From positions 107,098-171,097 of the forward strand of contig NZ_BNCJ01000003.1 of assembly GCF_014656415.1 (NCBI RefSeq): 64,000 nucleotides of DNA, given 5' to 3'. The notes under the pieces were generated by a model. It had not been told where the DNA came from. It searched no databases and saw only the letters and a list, made by a program, of their open reading frames with translations. This stretch comes from Seohaeicola zhoushanensis. GTDB taxonomy: Bacteria; Pseudomonadota; Alphaproteobacteria; Rhodobacterales; Rhodobacteraceae. The position numbers and the translations under genes were made by a program. The number at the start of each line of letters is the position of its first letter. Position 1 is the stretch's first letter. Shown here one piece after another: positions 34,258-46,240 of this stretch.

Positions 34258-34616
34258 GGTCGTCTCCCGGGGGCCGAAGCGCCCGCTATCTCAGGTGAAG
34301 GATGTGAGATGGCCCCGGGTGGTCGAAGGCGCGACTAAGCGCAGACCGCCCGGGGTGCCGGGCGGTTGAGAAGCAGAAACCGGTAATGATTCTCGTGCTT
34401 GACCATGCTCTGAAGGTAGTCACTGGATTCTGTCTGTCAACTTGGGGGCCTTTGCCGGCGTTGCGGGAAAAAGCGGAACACCGCCATCGCAAGCGAACCA
34501 CCCCTGCCCACCTGCACCGCCACTATATGAGCCAGCCTCATGATCCTGCTGCAAATGTTGAATTTGCTGCCAGTGCCAGGATTGACTATGTGCAGGGCGC
34601 AAACGATGGAAAGACA
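34258..34616. other. 359-bp intergenic region between rnk-like and metH genes
   Basis: Next to the rnk-like paralogue is a nested stem (CCCGGGGGCC 34266-34275 with GGCCCCGGG 34311-34319; inner ATCTCA 34288-34293 with TGAGAT 34305-34310), then a 9-bp hairpin ACCGCCCGG/CCGGGCGGT at 34345-34366. The remaining 250 bp up to the methionine synthase start hold no recognisable B12, SAM or SAH riboswitch. The methionine synthase frame happens to be open back to 34386, but that part lacks family similarity. Confidence 0.5.
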
Positions 34617-35658
34617 ATGCCCAGCTTCAACTTGCCGCCGACCGACACCTACCAAGCCATTGCCCGCGCCGCGCGCGACCGGATCCTGATCCTCGACGGC
34701 GCGATGGGCACCCAGATCCAGACGCTTGGGCTGGACGAAGAGGCCTACCGCGGCCACGGCGGGCACAGCTGCGCGATCCATTCCGACCACCCGCAGAAGG
34801 GCAACAACGACCTGCTGATCCTGACCCAGCCGCAGGCGGTCGAGGATATCCACTATGCCTTCGCCAAGGCCGGGGCGGATATCGTCGAGACCAATACCTT
34901 CTCGTCCACCACCATCGCCCAGGCCGATTACGCGATGGAACAGGCGGTCTTCGACCTCAACGCCGAGGGCGTGCGCGTCGCGCGGCGCGCGATCGACCGC
35001 GCCACCGCCGAGGACGGCAAGCCGCGCTGGGTCGCCGGGGCGGTCGGGCCGACCAACCGCACCGCCTCGATCAGCCCGGACGTGAACGACCCCGGCTATC
35101 GCGCCGTCACCTTCGACGACCTGCGCCGCGCCTATGGCCAGCAGATCCGCGGGCTGATCGCCGGCGGCGCCGACCTGATCCTGATCGAGACGATCTTCGA
35201 CACGCTGAATGCCAAGGCGGCGATCTTCGCGGCCTTCGAGGCCTTCTCCGAGCACGGCAAGCGCCTGCCGATCATGATCTCGGGCACCATCACCGATGCA
35301 TCGGGCCGCACCCTCTCGGGGCAGACGCCGACCGCCTTCTGGCACTCGGTCCGCCACGCCCGCCCCTTCACCGTCGGGCTGAACTGCGCGCTTGGCGCCG
35401 ATGCCATGCGACCTCACCTCGCCGAACTGGCCAGCGTGGCCGACACGCTGATCTGCGCCTATCCCAACGCCGGCCTGCCCAATGCCTTCGGCCAGTATGA
35501 CGAACAGCCCGAGGACACTGCCCGCAAGGTCGAGGTCTTCGCCCGCGAAGGTCTGGTCAACGTCGTCGGCGGCTGCTGCGGCACCACCCCCGACCACATC
35601 CGCGCGATTGCAGAACATGTCGCCGCCCATTCACCGCGCAAGATCGGGGAGATGGCCG

Positions 35659-35666
<8 letters not shown>
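34617..35666 (+). CDS. metH: methionine synthase, homocysteine S-methyltransferase module (split MetH part 1)
   Basis: 349 aa covering only the homocysteine-binding TIM barrel of Met[16 protein letters not shown] at the N-terminus, the zinc ligands Cys in VGLNCALGA and the Cys pair in [13 protein letters not shown] near the end. In standard MetH (about 1230 aa) this domain runs straight into the pterin domain. Here it ends with TGA inside the overlap ATGCGTGA with the next gene. ATG at 34617 has GGAAAG upstream and begins the family-like sequence. Confidence 0.88.
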
Positions 35667-38376
<2,710 letters not shown>

Positions 38377-38381
38377 GCGTG

Positions 38382-38410
38382 GCCCCGGCCGGACAGGATC
38401 CGGCCGGGGC
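38382..38410. terminator. bidirectional hairpin terminator
   Basis: A perfect 12-bp stem (GCCCCGGCCGGA / TCCGGCCGGGGC) with a 5-nt loop lies exactly between the convergent metH and ATPase stops. No T-tract; GC-rich terminator style seen across this window. Confidence 0.6.
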
Positions 38411-41047
38411 TCAGCCGACCTCTTCCATGCGGATGTCCGGCCGCTCGCCGCCCAGCCCGGCAAAGGCCAGCTGGCGGCAGGAAAACACGATGATCTGCTG
38501 CTCCATCGCCACCCGGTTCAGCGCGGTGAACATCTTCACGATGCGCTCGTCGTCGGAATAGACCAGCGCATCGTCCAGGATGATCGGCAGGTGCTGCCCG
38601 CGCCGCGCGAAGAGCCGCGCAAAGGCCAGCCGGGTCAGAATGGCGATCTGCTCCTGCGTCCCGCCCGAGAGCGTGTCGAAGGCCTCGGTCTCGCCCCCCC
38701 GGCGCAGCGCGCCCGGCATGATGCTGTCGGTCTCCCAGTCGATCCCGGCATCCTCGTGCAGGATGCGCAGCAGCGGGCGCAGCTCGTCCTGCACCGGCTC
38801 GAAATAGGCCTCGCGCGCCCCCGCACGGGCGGTTTCCAGCGCATCGCGCAGCCGCACCAGCGCATCCACCTCGGCCTGAAAGCGCGCCGCCCGCTCGGTC
38901 GCGGCGGCCAGCCGCCCGGCCACCTCGTCGCGGCGTTCCTCGACGCCCTCCTCGGCGCGGGTGTCGATCCGGGCCGAGAGGTCGGCGCGGCGCTCGACCA
39001 ATTGCTCGCGGCGGCGGCGGGCGTTGTCGAAGGCGGTCTCGGCGCGCTTGAGGTTGGCCGCCGCCGTGGCCGCATCGGGCGCATCGGCGGCCAGGCGATC
39101 AAAGGCCGCCTGCCGGGTCGCGGTCTCGGCGCGGGCCCTGTCCGCCGCCTCGGCCAGCGCGGCCAGGCGCGCCGTCCTGTCCTCGGCCGGCCCGGCGGCG
39201 GCCTCGGCCGAGGCGTGCGCATCCCGCGCCGCGGCGAGCGCGCTGGCCGAGGCGGCCGCCGCCTCGCGCGCATCACCGATCTGCGCCGCCAGCGAGGCGA
39301 GCCGCCCGCGCGCCTCGGCCTCCTGCGTCTCGGCTGCCTCCAGCGCGGCGGCGATCTCCTCGACCGGGCGCACCGGCGCATGGGTCGCCCCCTTCACCGT
39401 CTCGCGGAAGCTGGCCAGCTCGCGTTCCAAGGCATCGACCCCCACGGGCGCCAGCGAACGCTGCATCTGCTCGGCAAGCTTGGCCGCCGCCTCGTCGGCC
39501 TGCCGCGCCTGCGCCCGCTGGCGCGCCGCGGAAAGCGTGTCCGCGCCACAGGCCGCCAGCGCCTCGGCCTCGGCGGCCAGCGCCATCGCCAGACGGCGCT
39601 GCGCCTCCTCCGTATCCGTGCCCTGCGGCAGGTCGACATGCAACCGGCCGATGCCCGGCATCTCGATCTCGGCGCCATGCTCCAGCGCGATCGCCTCGCC
39701 CCCCGGCAGCGGCTGGCCCGCCTGCATGAGCCGCGTCTCGCCGCTGTAGGTGACGGTCAGGCGCGGCAGACTGGCGGCGATGGCGCCGCGCAGGGCGGCA
39801 ACCTCGGCCACCGCCGCCTCGGCCAAGGCGAGCGCGCGCGGCGTCGCCGGGTTGTCGGCGATGCGTTCGCGCATTTCGGCGGCGGCGGCGATATGGGCGC
39901 GCACTTCCTCAAGCAGCTTGGACAGCCGTTCCGCCTCGTCACGGGCACGCTTTACCCGCTCGGCCCGCTCGGCCTGCGTCAGCTCGGCCCGCAGGGCCCG
40001 CGCCGCCGCTACGGCCTGCTCCAATGCTCTGGCCAGCCCCGCCTCGCCCGCGCGCAGGTCATCCAGCGCCGCTCCCGCTTTGGCCTGAAGCGCCTCGGCC
40101 TTCGCCAGCCCCTCGGCCGCCGTCCCGGCCGCGACGATGGCATCGGCAAGGCCCCTGCGCTGCCGCTCGGCCTCGCCCTGCCGCATCGCTGCCAGGTCCA
40201 GCTCGCCCTTGGCGGCGGCAATCTTCTGGGCATGGCTTTCGGCCGCCTGGGCGGCAACGCGCGCCTCCCTCAGGTCACTCTCGCGCCGCGCCTTCTCGGC
40301 CGGGTCGTCCAGGCGCTGCAACTCGCCCTCGATCCGCCGCCGCTCGGCCAGCGCTTCGGCCAGGTCGCTGCATTGCTGCTCCAGCACCGCAAGCTCCGCC
40401 TCCAGCGCCTTTCGCGCCTCCTCGGTCTCCTTGAACGCGCCCTTGGGCGACAGCCGGGCGCCGGTCGCCAGCGCATCGAGGTCCTCCTGGCAGCGCCGCA
40501 GGATGCGGTCCATCGTGCGCCCGCCGGTCACCTGCTCGATCTCGCCTGCAACCGAGCTCAGCAGGTCGCGCCGCGCCTCGGTCAGCCGGTCCTTCTCTGA
40601 TTTCTTGCCGTCCAGCGGTTCCAGCCCCAGCACCCCCTGCCGCACCCAGAGCAGCCCCGCGGGCCCCTGTTCGGCGGCGGCGACATGCTGCGCCATCCAG
40701 TCCTCGGCCTCACCGTCGCGGGCGATGACCGTGCCCCGGTCGAGGTCGGTGACCGTGGCCCCCTTCTGCGCCAGGAACCGCTTCTCAACCCGGTAGCGCC
40801 CACTCTCCAGCTCAAAGTCGAGTGTGATGCGCACGCCCCCCCCGGCGCGCGGGCGCAACTTCTGGATTTCGCCCGAGGTGCCGGTGTGCTTTTCAAAGAC
40901 CACCGCGTGGATCGCGTCGAAGAAGGTCGACTTGCCGAACTCATTGGCCTCCGAGATCACCGTGATCCCATCGCCGATGCCGGCAATCGACACCCGCCTG
41001 CCACCGAATTTCCGAACATTCTCAAGGGTAAGCGCGCGGATCTTCAT
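38411..41047 (-). CDS. SbcC/YhaN-like SMC-type ATPase
   Basis: 878 aa. N-terminal ATPase lobe (VRKFGG, P-loop region at residues 33-41), then about 600 residues of Ala/Glu/Arg-rich coiled coil, then the C-terminal lobe with signature TLSGGTQEQIAILTRLAFARL and Walker B HLPIILDDALVYSDDERI. The P-loop reads EANEFGKST, with Glu in place of the first glycine of GxxxxGKST. No CxxC zinc hook is visible in the coiled coil, favouring the YhaN group over SbcC/Rad50. It overlaps the nuclease gene by ATGA and probably forms a DNA-end processing complex with it. Confidence 0.82.
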   Translation of the reverse strand: MKIRALTLENVRKFGGRRVSIAGIGDGITVISEANEFGKSTFFDAIHAVVFEKHTGTSGEIQKLRPRAGGGVRITLDFELESGRYRVEKRFLAQKGATVTDLDRGTVIARDGEAEDWMAQHVAAAEQGPAGLLWVRQGVLGLEPLDGKKSEKDRLTEARRDLLSSVAGEIEQVTGGRTMDRILRRCQEDLDALATGARLSPKGAFKETEEARKALEAELAVLEQQCSDLAEALAERRRIEGELQRLDDPAEKARRESDLREARVAAQAAESHAQKIAAAKGELDLAAMRQGEAERQRRGLADAIVAAGTAAEGLAKAEALQAKAGAALDDLRAGEAGLARALEQAVAAARALRAELTQAERAERVKRARDEAERLSKLLEEVRAHIAAAAEMRERIADNPATPRALALAEAAVAEVAALRGAIAASLPRLTVTYSGETRLMQAGQPLPGGEAIALEHGAEIEMPGIGRLHVDLPQGTDTEEAQRRLAMALAAEAEALAACGADTLSAARQRAQARQADEAAAKLAEQMQRSLAPVGVDALERELASFRETVKGATHAPVRPVEEIAAALEAAETQEAEARGRLASLAAQIGDAREAAAASASALAAARDAHASAEAAAGPAEDRTARLAALAEAADRARAETATRQAAFDRLAADAPDAATAAANLKRAETAFDNARRRREQLVERRADLSARIDTRAEEGVEERRDEVAGRLAAATERAARFQAEVDALVRLRDALETARAGAREAYFEPVQDELRPLLRILHEDAGIDWETDSIMPGALRRGGETEAFDTLSGGTQEQIAILTRLAFARLFARRGQHLPIILDDALVYSDDERIVKMFTALNRVAMEQQIIVFSCRQLAFAGLGGERPDIRMEEVG

Positions 41048-42156
41048 TTGACGTCCATGGCATAGGTGTACAGCCGGCTCAGCGCGGCGGCGGCAGTGGC
41101 GTCGCCCGCATCGGCCGCGGCGGCCAGCGCCTCTGCGGCATCGCGCACCGCGCCCCGCTCGTCGATCCCGGCGAGGTCGGTGGTGTCATGGCTGACAGCA
41201 AGCGCCGAGAGATCGCTGTCGGCCCAGAGGAAATCGGGCGCGACATCGGCAATGGCATGGGCCAGCGCCGCCTGCGCGGCCAGCCGCACGCGGCCCGCGG
41301 CGCGGATATCCAGCAGCGTGCGCTCGCGCTGGCCCAGCGGCGGCAGCGCCCCGGCCAGCCGCGACGGCGCATCCTCGGCCTCCAGCAGGTCAAGGACCAG
41401 CCGCGTCCAGGCGATCTGCCCGGTCTCGACCTCGCGCACCTCGGGCGTCGCCCCCGGCGCGGCGATTGTCACCAGCAGCGCCCCGGCGGGGCGGTGCGGC
41501 TTGAAGCTGTCAGGCTCGGGCGCGCCGGAATACCAGGTGTTCGCCGTCACCTCGATCCGGCCATGCCAGTCCCCGAACCCGAGATAGTCGAGCCCCGCCC
41601 GCCGCGCCCGGTCCGGCGCGATCACCGCGCCACCCTCGCCGCCCATCTCCTCGACCGAGCGGAAATCGCGAATCGACCCATGCGCCAGGCCGATGCGGAT
41701 GGCCTCGCCGGTCGGCGCCGCATCCATCCACTCGGTCAGGTCGCGCCCCGGCGTCTTGGTCGTGCAGGGCGCCGGCAGCAGCACCGCGCCGGGCGCCAGT
41801 TCCACCGGCGCAGGCTCCAGCGCCAGCGCCACGTTGGCTGGGCGCTCGCGCGCCAGCGTGCCCCAGATCTCGACCGCGCCGAGGTGGTCATGGTTGCCCG
41901 GCATCAGCACCCAGGTCAGGTCGTCCTGCCCGGCTATGGCGTTCATCGCCTGGCGCAGGGTGGCGCGCTGCGGCGTCATGGTGTCGAAGATATCGCCGGC
42001 CAGCAGCACATGGCTCGCCCCGCCCGCGCGAGCCGCCTCGCCCAGCCGGGCGATGCTGTCCTGCCGGGCCTGGCGCAGGCGGTGGCGCACCTCTTCGGGG
42101 AAGCCGCCGAAGGGCTTGCCCAGATGCAGGTCAGAGCTGTGCAGCACACGGATCAT
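41044..42156 (-). CDS. SbcD/YhaO-like DNA exonuclease (metallophosphoesterase)
   Basis: 370 aa. The calcineurin-like phosphoesterase motifs are in order: HSSDLHLGKP (residues 6-15), LAGDIFDTM, MPGNHDHLG, AHGSI and FGDWHG, giving the two-metal site of Mre11/SbcD nucleases. ATG at 42156 begins directly before the first motif; an open extension upstream has no similarity. It is followed by, and overlaps, the SMC-type ATPase, the usual SbcD-SbcC or YhaO-YhaN order. Confidence 0.85.
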   Translation of the reverse strand: MIRVLHSSDLHLGKPFGGFPEEVRHRLRQARQDSIARLGEAARAGGASHVLLAGDIFDTMTPQRATLRQAMNAIAGQDDLTWVLMPGNHDHLGAVEIWGTLARERPANVALALEPAPVELAPGAVLLPAPCTTKTPGRDLTEWMDAAPTGEAIRIGLAHGSIRDFRSVEEMGGEGGAVIAPDRARRAGLDYLGFGDWHGRIEVTANTWYSGAPEPDSFKPHRPAGALLVTIAAPGATPEVREVETGQIAWTRLVLDLLEAEDAPSRLAGALPPLGQRERTLLDIRAAGRVRLAAQAALAHAIADVAPDFLWADSDLSALAVSHDTTDLAGIDERGAVRDAAEALAAAADAGDATAAAALSRLYTYAMDVK

Positions 42157-42351
42157 CGCCGGGTCAATCCCGGCATCCGAAGGGTCTGTTGCATCGGTTC
42201 GGCCTTCCATTCCAATTCACGGCGATTCGCACACCGCGGCCAGTCTGCACGGCAAGGGTGACGAAATCGGTCACGCCAATCTGCATCGGATGGCAACCGG
42301 ATGCCACCGCGAGGATGCGCGGATCGGCATTTCGGAACAGGCCGGAGGCAA

Positions 42352-42374
42352 GGCAGGGACACATCGCCCCTGCC
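42352..42374. terminator. hairpin downstream of the hemophore gene
   Basis: GGCAGGG and CCCTGCC flank a 9-nt loop, 46 nt past the hemophore stop on the minus strand. Possible terminator. The rest of the 42157-42419 gap shows no gene. Confidence 0.35.
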
Positions 42375-42419
42375 CGCCCGGATTTGAGGGCCGGCGAGTC
42401 CCCCGCCGCCCCCCGAGGG

Positions 42420-43322
42420 TCAGAACAGGAAGTCGTTGGCCGTCAGATCGCCAAGGCCGACGCCGACGAGCACGATCACGTTCTGGCCGTCCCCGTCCAT
42501 GTCATAGACCAGGCGGCCGTTGGCCTCGGTGCTGGCGTCCAGGAACTCCTGAAGGCTGGTCGCCTCGCCGCTGGTCTGCGAGAAGTCGAGCAAGTCGGTG
42601 CCGGGCTTGAAATCGCGGATGATGTCGCGGCCGAACTTCTCGACAAAGCGGAAGGTATCCTCGCCCTTGCCGCCGTGCAGCACGTCACGCCCCATGCCGC
42701 CGACCAGCACGTCGTCACCCGCGCCACCGCGCAGCACGTCGCGACCGGTAGCGCCAATCAGCAGGTCATCTCCCGCACCACCGAACAACACGTCGTTGCC
42801 GGCCCGCCCGTTCAGCACGTCGTCCCCGGCGTATCCCAGGAACACATCGTTCCCGCCCGCGCCGACGAACTTGATCGAGTCCATCCGGAGCAGTTCGGCC
42901 AGCGGGTCGGTCTTGCCCGCGCCCGCTTCGCCCGAGCCGAACAGCCCGTAGATCACATCATGCGCCTCGGGGTCCGCCAGCGCCGGCGAGAAGCGCACCG
43001 AGTAGTCCAGCGCCTCGAAGGCATAGACGTCCGCGCCGCCCTCGGTCCCGGTGGCGGTCACGCCATGGCCGAACTCGACCCCGGCAACGGGGCCGCTGAT
43101 GACATGGGTCGCCATGTTGTAGGAAATCGGACCACGGATGACATAGGCCTGCGCGTCCAGATCGGCGGTCTCGGACAGCGCGACTTCCGAGGCGGCATAG
43201 TCGCCCGAAAGGCCGTTCGAGAAACCACCGCGCCCGGAGGACACGAAATCGGCGTCGAAGGTGTCGAGATAGGCAAGGAAATCGGTGGCGCCGGCGTTGC
43301 CGGTACGGATGGTGATGGTCAT
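42420..43322 (-). CDS. HasA-like hemophore domain fused to RTX calcium-binding repeats
   Basis: 300-aa predicted secreted protein without a Sec signal. Residues 1-145 follow the hemophore HasA: FLAYLDTF near the start, [24 protein letters not shown] with Tyr68 where HasA has its haem ligand Tyr75, His73 at the place of HasA His83, and [11 protein letters not shown] near 121. The His32-bearing loop of Serratia HasA is shorter here and lacks His. Residues about 154-223 are seven GGxGxDxLx-type RTX nonapeptides. The C-terminus LTANDFLF resembles a type I secretion signal. ATG at 43322 has AAAGGAG upstream. It belongs to the haem uptake locus; no type I exporter is in the window. Confidence 0.8.
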   Translation of the reverse strand: MTITIRTGNAGATDFLAYLDTFDADFVSSGRGGFSNGLSGDYAASEVALSETADLDAQAYVIRGPISYNMATHVISGPVAGVEFGHGVTATGTEGGADVYAFEALDYSVRFSPALADPEAHDVIYGLFGSGEAGAGKTDPLAELLRMDSIKFVGAGGNDVFLGYAGDDVLNGRAGNDVLFGGAGDDLLIGATGRDVLRGGAGDDVLVGGMGRDVLHGGKGEDTFRFVEKFGRDIIRDFKPGTDLLDFSQTSGEATSLQEFLDASTEANGRLVYDMDGDGQNVIVLVGVGLGDLTANDFLF

Positions 43323-43495
43323 GACGTCTCCTTTGCGTGGCCGCTCCGGGACCCTTTCAGGGCGGCGGGCGGCACCGGACCAAATATCTTTGATGCCCTG
43401 GCGGGCTGCGTGCTGCTGAAATGCTGGGGTCCGGTCGCGCGGTCTGTCCGGCGCGACTGCGGCGAAGTGGCCTTCGCCCGCTGCCTTGCCCCCGC

Positions 43496-43524
43496 TGTCT
43501 AGAAAAGATGATTAAAACTGTCAA
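43496..43524 (-). promoter_or_regulatory. hemophore promoter with iron-responsive-type operator
   Basis: On the minus strand, TTGACA, a 17-nt spacer and TAGACA form a sigma-70-like promoter. The -35 region overlaps TGA-N9-TCA (43509-43523), the form described for RirA-type iron-responsive operators. The sequence closely resembles the receptor promoter at 47390. The predicted leader is about 165 nt. Confidence 0.55.
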
Positions 43525-43553
43525 GTAATACGGCGGTCGTGGCACGCGAATTT

Positions 43554-44333
43554 TCAGGGTGCCACGGCCATGTGCGGCAGCAGGAAGCTCTGCCCCGCTG
43601 GGGCGGCATTCACCCGCAGCTCGCAGCCATAGGTGGCCGAAAGAACGGCGTCGGTCATCACCTCGCCCGGCGCGCCAGAGGCGGTGACCCGCCCGCGCGC
43701 CATGACCGTCATGCGGTCGGCGAACATGGCCGAGAGGTTGAGGTCATGCATCACTGCCACCACCCCGCCGCCGCCTTCGGCGTAACGGCGCAGCAGCTGC
43801 ATCACCACCAGCTGGTGGCCGATGTCGAGGCTGGCGACCGGCTCGTCCAGCAGCAGCCAGCGCGGCTGGCCGTCCACCAACGGCTCCCAGACCTGGCAGA
43901 GCACGCGGGCAAGTTGCGCCCGCTGCTGCTCGCCGCCCGACAGCTCCTGATAGAGCCGCCCGGCATAGCCCTCGAGGCCCACGGCCGCCAGCGCCATCTC
44001 CGGCAGCCGGCTGCGGCTGGCAGAGATCCCCGCACGCAGCCCCATGCGCACCACCTCGCCGACCTGGAAGGGGAAGGACAGCACCGCCGCCTGCGGCAGC
44101 ACGCCCCGGATCGCGGCCAGTTCCCAGGGCTTGCGGCGGCGGATGTCGGCGCCGTTGATCTCCAGCCCCCCGGTGCTGTCGACCTCGCCGGTGATCGCCT
44201 TGAGCAGCGTCGACTTGCCCGAGCCGTTGGGCCCGACGATGGCGGTGACCTGCCCCGACTCGGCGCGGAAATCGACACCCTGCAGGATCGGCTTGCCGCC
44301 GATGCGGACGCGGATGTCGGTTGCGCGCAGCAT
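43554..44333 (-). CDS. hmuV: haem ABC transporter ATP-binding protein
   Basis: 259-aa ABC ATPase of the iron/haem/B12 (FecCD) importer group: Walker A GPNGSGKST, signature LSGGEQQRAQLARVL, Walker B WLLLDEPVASLDIGHQ, H-loop MHDLNLSAMFADR. It energises haem import across the inner membrane through HmuU. ATG at 44333 overlaps the hmuU stop (TGATG). Last gene of hmuSTUV. Confidence 0.92.
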   Translation of the reverse strand: MLRATDIRVRIGGKPILQGVDFRAESGQVTAIVGPNGSGKSTLLKAITGEVDSTGGLEINGADIRRRKPWELAAIRGVLPQAAVLSFPFQVGEVVRMGLRAGISASRSRLPEMALAAVGLEGYAGRLYQELSGGEQQRAQLARVLCQVWEPLVDGQPRWLLLDEPVASLDIGHQLVVMQLLRRYAEGGGGVVAVMHDLNLSAMFADRMTVMARGRVTASGAPGEVMTDAVLSATYGCELRVNAAPAGQSFLLPHMAVAP

Positions 44334-45391
44334 CACAGGTCCACCAGCCCGCGCCGGCGCAGCAGGATCCACAGGAACACCGGCGCGCCGAGGATCGCGG
44401 TGACGATGCCGATGGGCAACTCGGCGGGCGCGACGATCACCCGGCTTATCACATCGGCCACCAGCAGCAGGCTCGCCCCCAGCAGCGCGGCATTAGGCAG
44501 AAGAGGTTCGTGGTCCGGCCCGGTGGCCAGCCGCAGCAGGTGCGGCACCACGATACCGACAAAGGCGATGCCACCGGAAACGGCAACCGCCGCCCCCGTC
44601 GCCGCGGCAGCGGCCAGGATGGCCAGCGCCTTGATCCGCTGCACCGGCAGGCCCATGTGGCCCGCCGCCGCCTCGCCCAGCGCCAGCCCATTCAGCCCGC
44701 GCCCCAGCGTGACGGCCAGCAGCAGCGCGGCCAGGGTCACCGGCGCGGCCACGGCCAACTTGGCCCAGGTCGCCCCAGCCAACGAACCGAGTTGCCAGAA
44801 GGTCACGTCGCGCAGCTGCGCATCATCGGCCATGTAGATCAACCCGCCCGACATCGCCCCGGCCATCGCGGTCAGCGCTATGCCCGCCAGCAGCATGGTG
44901 GCGACCGAGGTGCGCCCGCGCCGTGTGGCCACGGCATAGAGCAGCCCCGTCGCGCCCCAGGCCCCCAGGAAGGCCGCGAGCGGCAGCAGCCAGGGCCCCG
45001 ACAGGACCGCCGGCAGCGCCGCGCCCAGCACGATGGCGCTGATCGCGCCAAGTCCCGCACCCGCGCTTACGCCGACGATGCCGGGATCGGCCAGCGGGTT
45101 GCGGAACAGCCCCTGCAGCACCGCACCCGAGACCGCCAGCCCGGCGCCGACGCAGATCGCCAGCAGCATCCGCGGCATCCGTATGGTCCAGAGCACGGTC
45201 TGCTCGGCCGCCGTCAGCGGCACGCCGGTCGCCAGCTTCTCCAGCGCGCCCCAGAGCGAGGTGCCCGAGGCCCCCACCGCAAGGCTCAGCAGGCAGGCCA
45301 GCGCCAGCCCCCCGCCCAGCACCAGATGCGCCCGCCGGGCTCGGCTGCGCCGGTCCGGCAGGGCCAGCGCGATCTGCTCGGTCGCCGCCAT
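44333..45391 (-). CDS. hmuU: haem ABC transporter permease (FecCD family)
   Basis: 352-aa permease with about ten helices. RMPRMLLAICVGAGLAVSGAVLQGLFRNPLADPGIVGVSAGAG is the diagnostic FecCD segment, and GGIAFVGIVVPHLLRL the second. It forms the haem channel with HmuV. The start lies 3 nt after the hmuT stop. Confidence 0.93.
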   Translation of the reverse strand: MAATEQIALALPDRRSRARRAHLVLGGGLALACLLSLAVGASGTSLWGALEKLATGVPLTAAEQTVLWTIRMPRMLLAICVGAGLAVSGAVLQGLFRNPLADPGIVGVSAGAGLGAISAIVLGAALPAVLSGPWLLPLAAFLGAWGATGLLYAVATRRGRTSVATMLLAGIALTAMAGAMSGGLIYMADDAQLRDVTFWQLGSLAGATWAKLAVAAPVTLAALLLAVTLGRGLNGLALGEAAAGHMGLPVQRIKALAILAAAAATGAAVAVSGGIAFVGIVVPHLLRLATGPDHEPLLPNAALLGASLLLVADVISRVIVAPAELPIGIVTAILGAPVFLWILLRRRGLVDL

Positions 45392-45394
45392 GGC

Positions 45395-46240
45395 TCAGTT
45401 CCCGTAGAGCGCCGCGCTCAGCTCGCCCACTGCATCGCCCGTGCGCGGGCCGAAGCCGAGAAGATACAGCCCCTCCATCCGCACCACCGCGCGGGCCTGA
45501 CCGGCGGGGGTGGCGGCAATGGCCGGCAGGGCAACAAGCTCGTCGACCGGGCTGTCATGCTCGCCGCCGCGCTCCATCATCAGGATCGCGTCCGGCGCGG
45601 CGGCCAGGATCGCCTCGTCGGTCAGGGGCTTGTAGCCCTCGAACCCGCTCACCGCGTTCTCGGCCCCCGCCAGCGCGATCATCGCATCGGCAGCGGTGCC
45701 GCTGCCCGAGGCCATGATGCGCCCGCCCGCCGCGCTCAGGATGAAGAGCACGCGCTTGGGAGTATCGCCCGCCCGCGCCTTCGCCTGCGCAGTGGCTTCC
45801 GTAATCCTGCCCGTCACCTCGGCCGCCAGCGCCGCCGCCTTCTCCGCCTCGCCAATGGCCGCGCCCACGGCGGTGACCTTCGCGGCGACGCCCTCGGCCG
45901 AATAGACGTCCGGGATCAGGACCAGCGGGATCGAGGCCGCCTTGAGCACCTCCATCGTCTCGGGCGGCCCCGCCCCCTGGTCGGCCAGGATCAGCGAAGG
46001 CCCGACCGAGAGCACCCCCTCGGGTGAGAGCGCGCGCAGATAGCCGACATCGGGCAGCGCCTGCGCCGCCTCGGGGTAAAGCGAGGTGGCATCGCGTGCC
46101 GCCAGCCGGTCGCCCGCGCCAAGCGCGAAGACGATCTCGGTGATCGCTCCGCCAACCGAGACGATACCGCCCGCCTTGTCCGCCGCCTGCGCCGGCGCGG
46201 CCAGCGCCAGCGCCAGCAGCGCCGCCTTCAGCCCCCTCAT
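45395..46240 (-). CDS. hmuT: periplasmic haem-binding protein
   Basis: 281 aa with signal peptide MRGLKAALLALALAAPAQA. The mature start (GGIVSVGGAITEIVFALGAGDRLAARDATSLYPEAAQALPDVGYLRALSPEGVLSV region, residues about 24-80) is typical of HmuT/ShuT. A conserved Tyr at the SLYPEA position is the usual haem ligand in this family. It receives haem from the outer-membrane receptor and passes it to HmuUV. Overlaps hmuS by ATGA. Confidence 0.92.
   Translation of the reverse strand: MRGLKAALLALALAAPAQAADKAGGIVSVGGAITEIVFALGAGDRLAARDATSLYPEAAQALPDVGYLRALSPEGVLSVGPSLILADQGAGPPETMEVLKAASIPLVLIPDVYSAEGVAAKVTAVGAAIGEAEKAAALAAEVTGRITEATAQAKARAGDTPKRVLFILSAAGGRIMASGSGTAADAMIALAGAENAVSGFEGYKPLTDEAILAAAPDAILMMERGGEHDSPVDELVALPAIAATPAGQARAVVRMEGLYLLGFGPRTGDAVGELSAALYGN

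Noticed and set aside
34386-34616. A B12, SAM or SAH riboswitch upstream of metH
   Set aside because: I compared the region with remembered consensus features of these classes. A few B12-like fragments (CCGCCACT, AGCCAG) occur, but the core order and pairing are missing.
42720-42870. A tandem repeat array resembling CRISPR
   Set aside because: It is the coding repeat of RTX nonapeptides: 27-nt period, in frame, no unique spacers.
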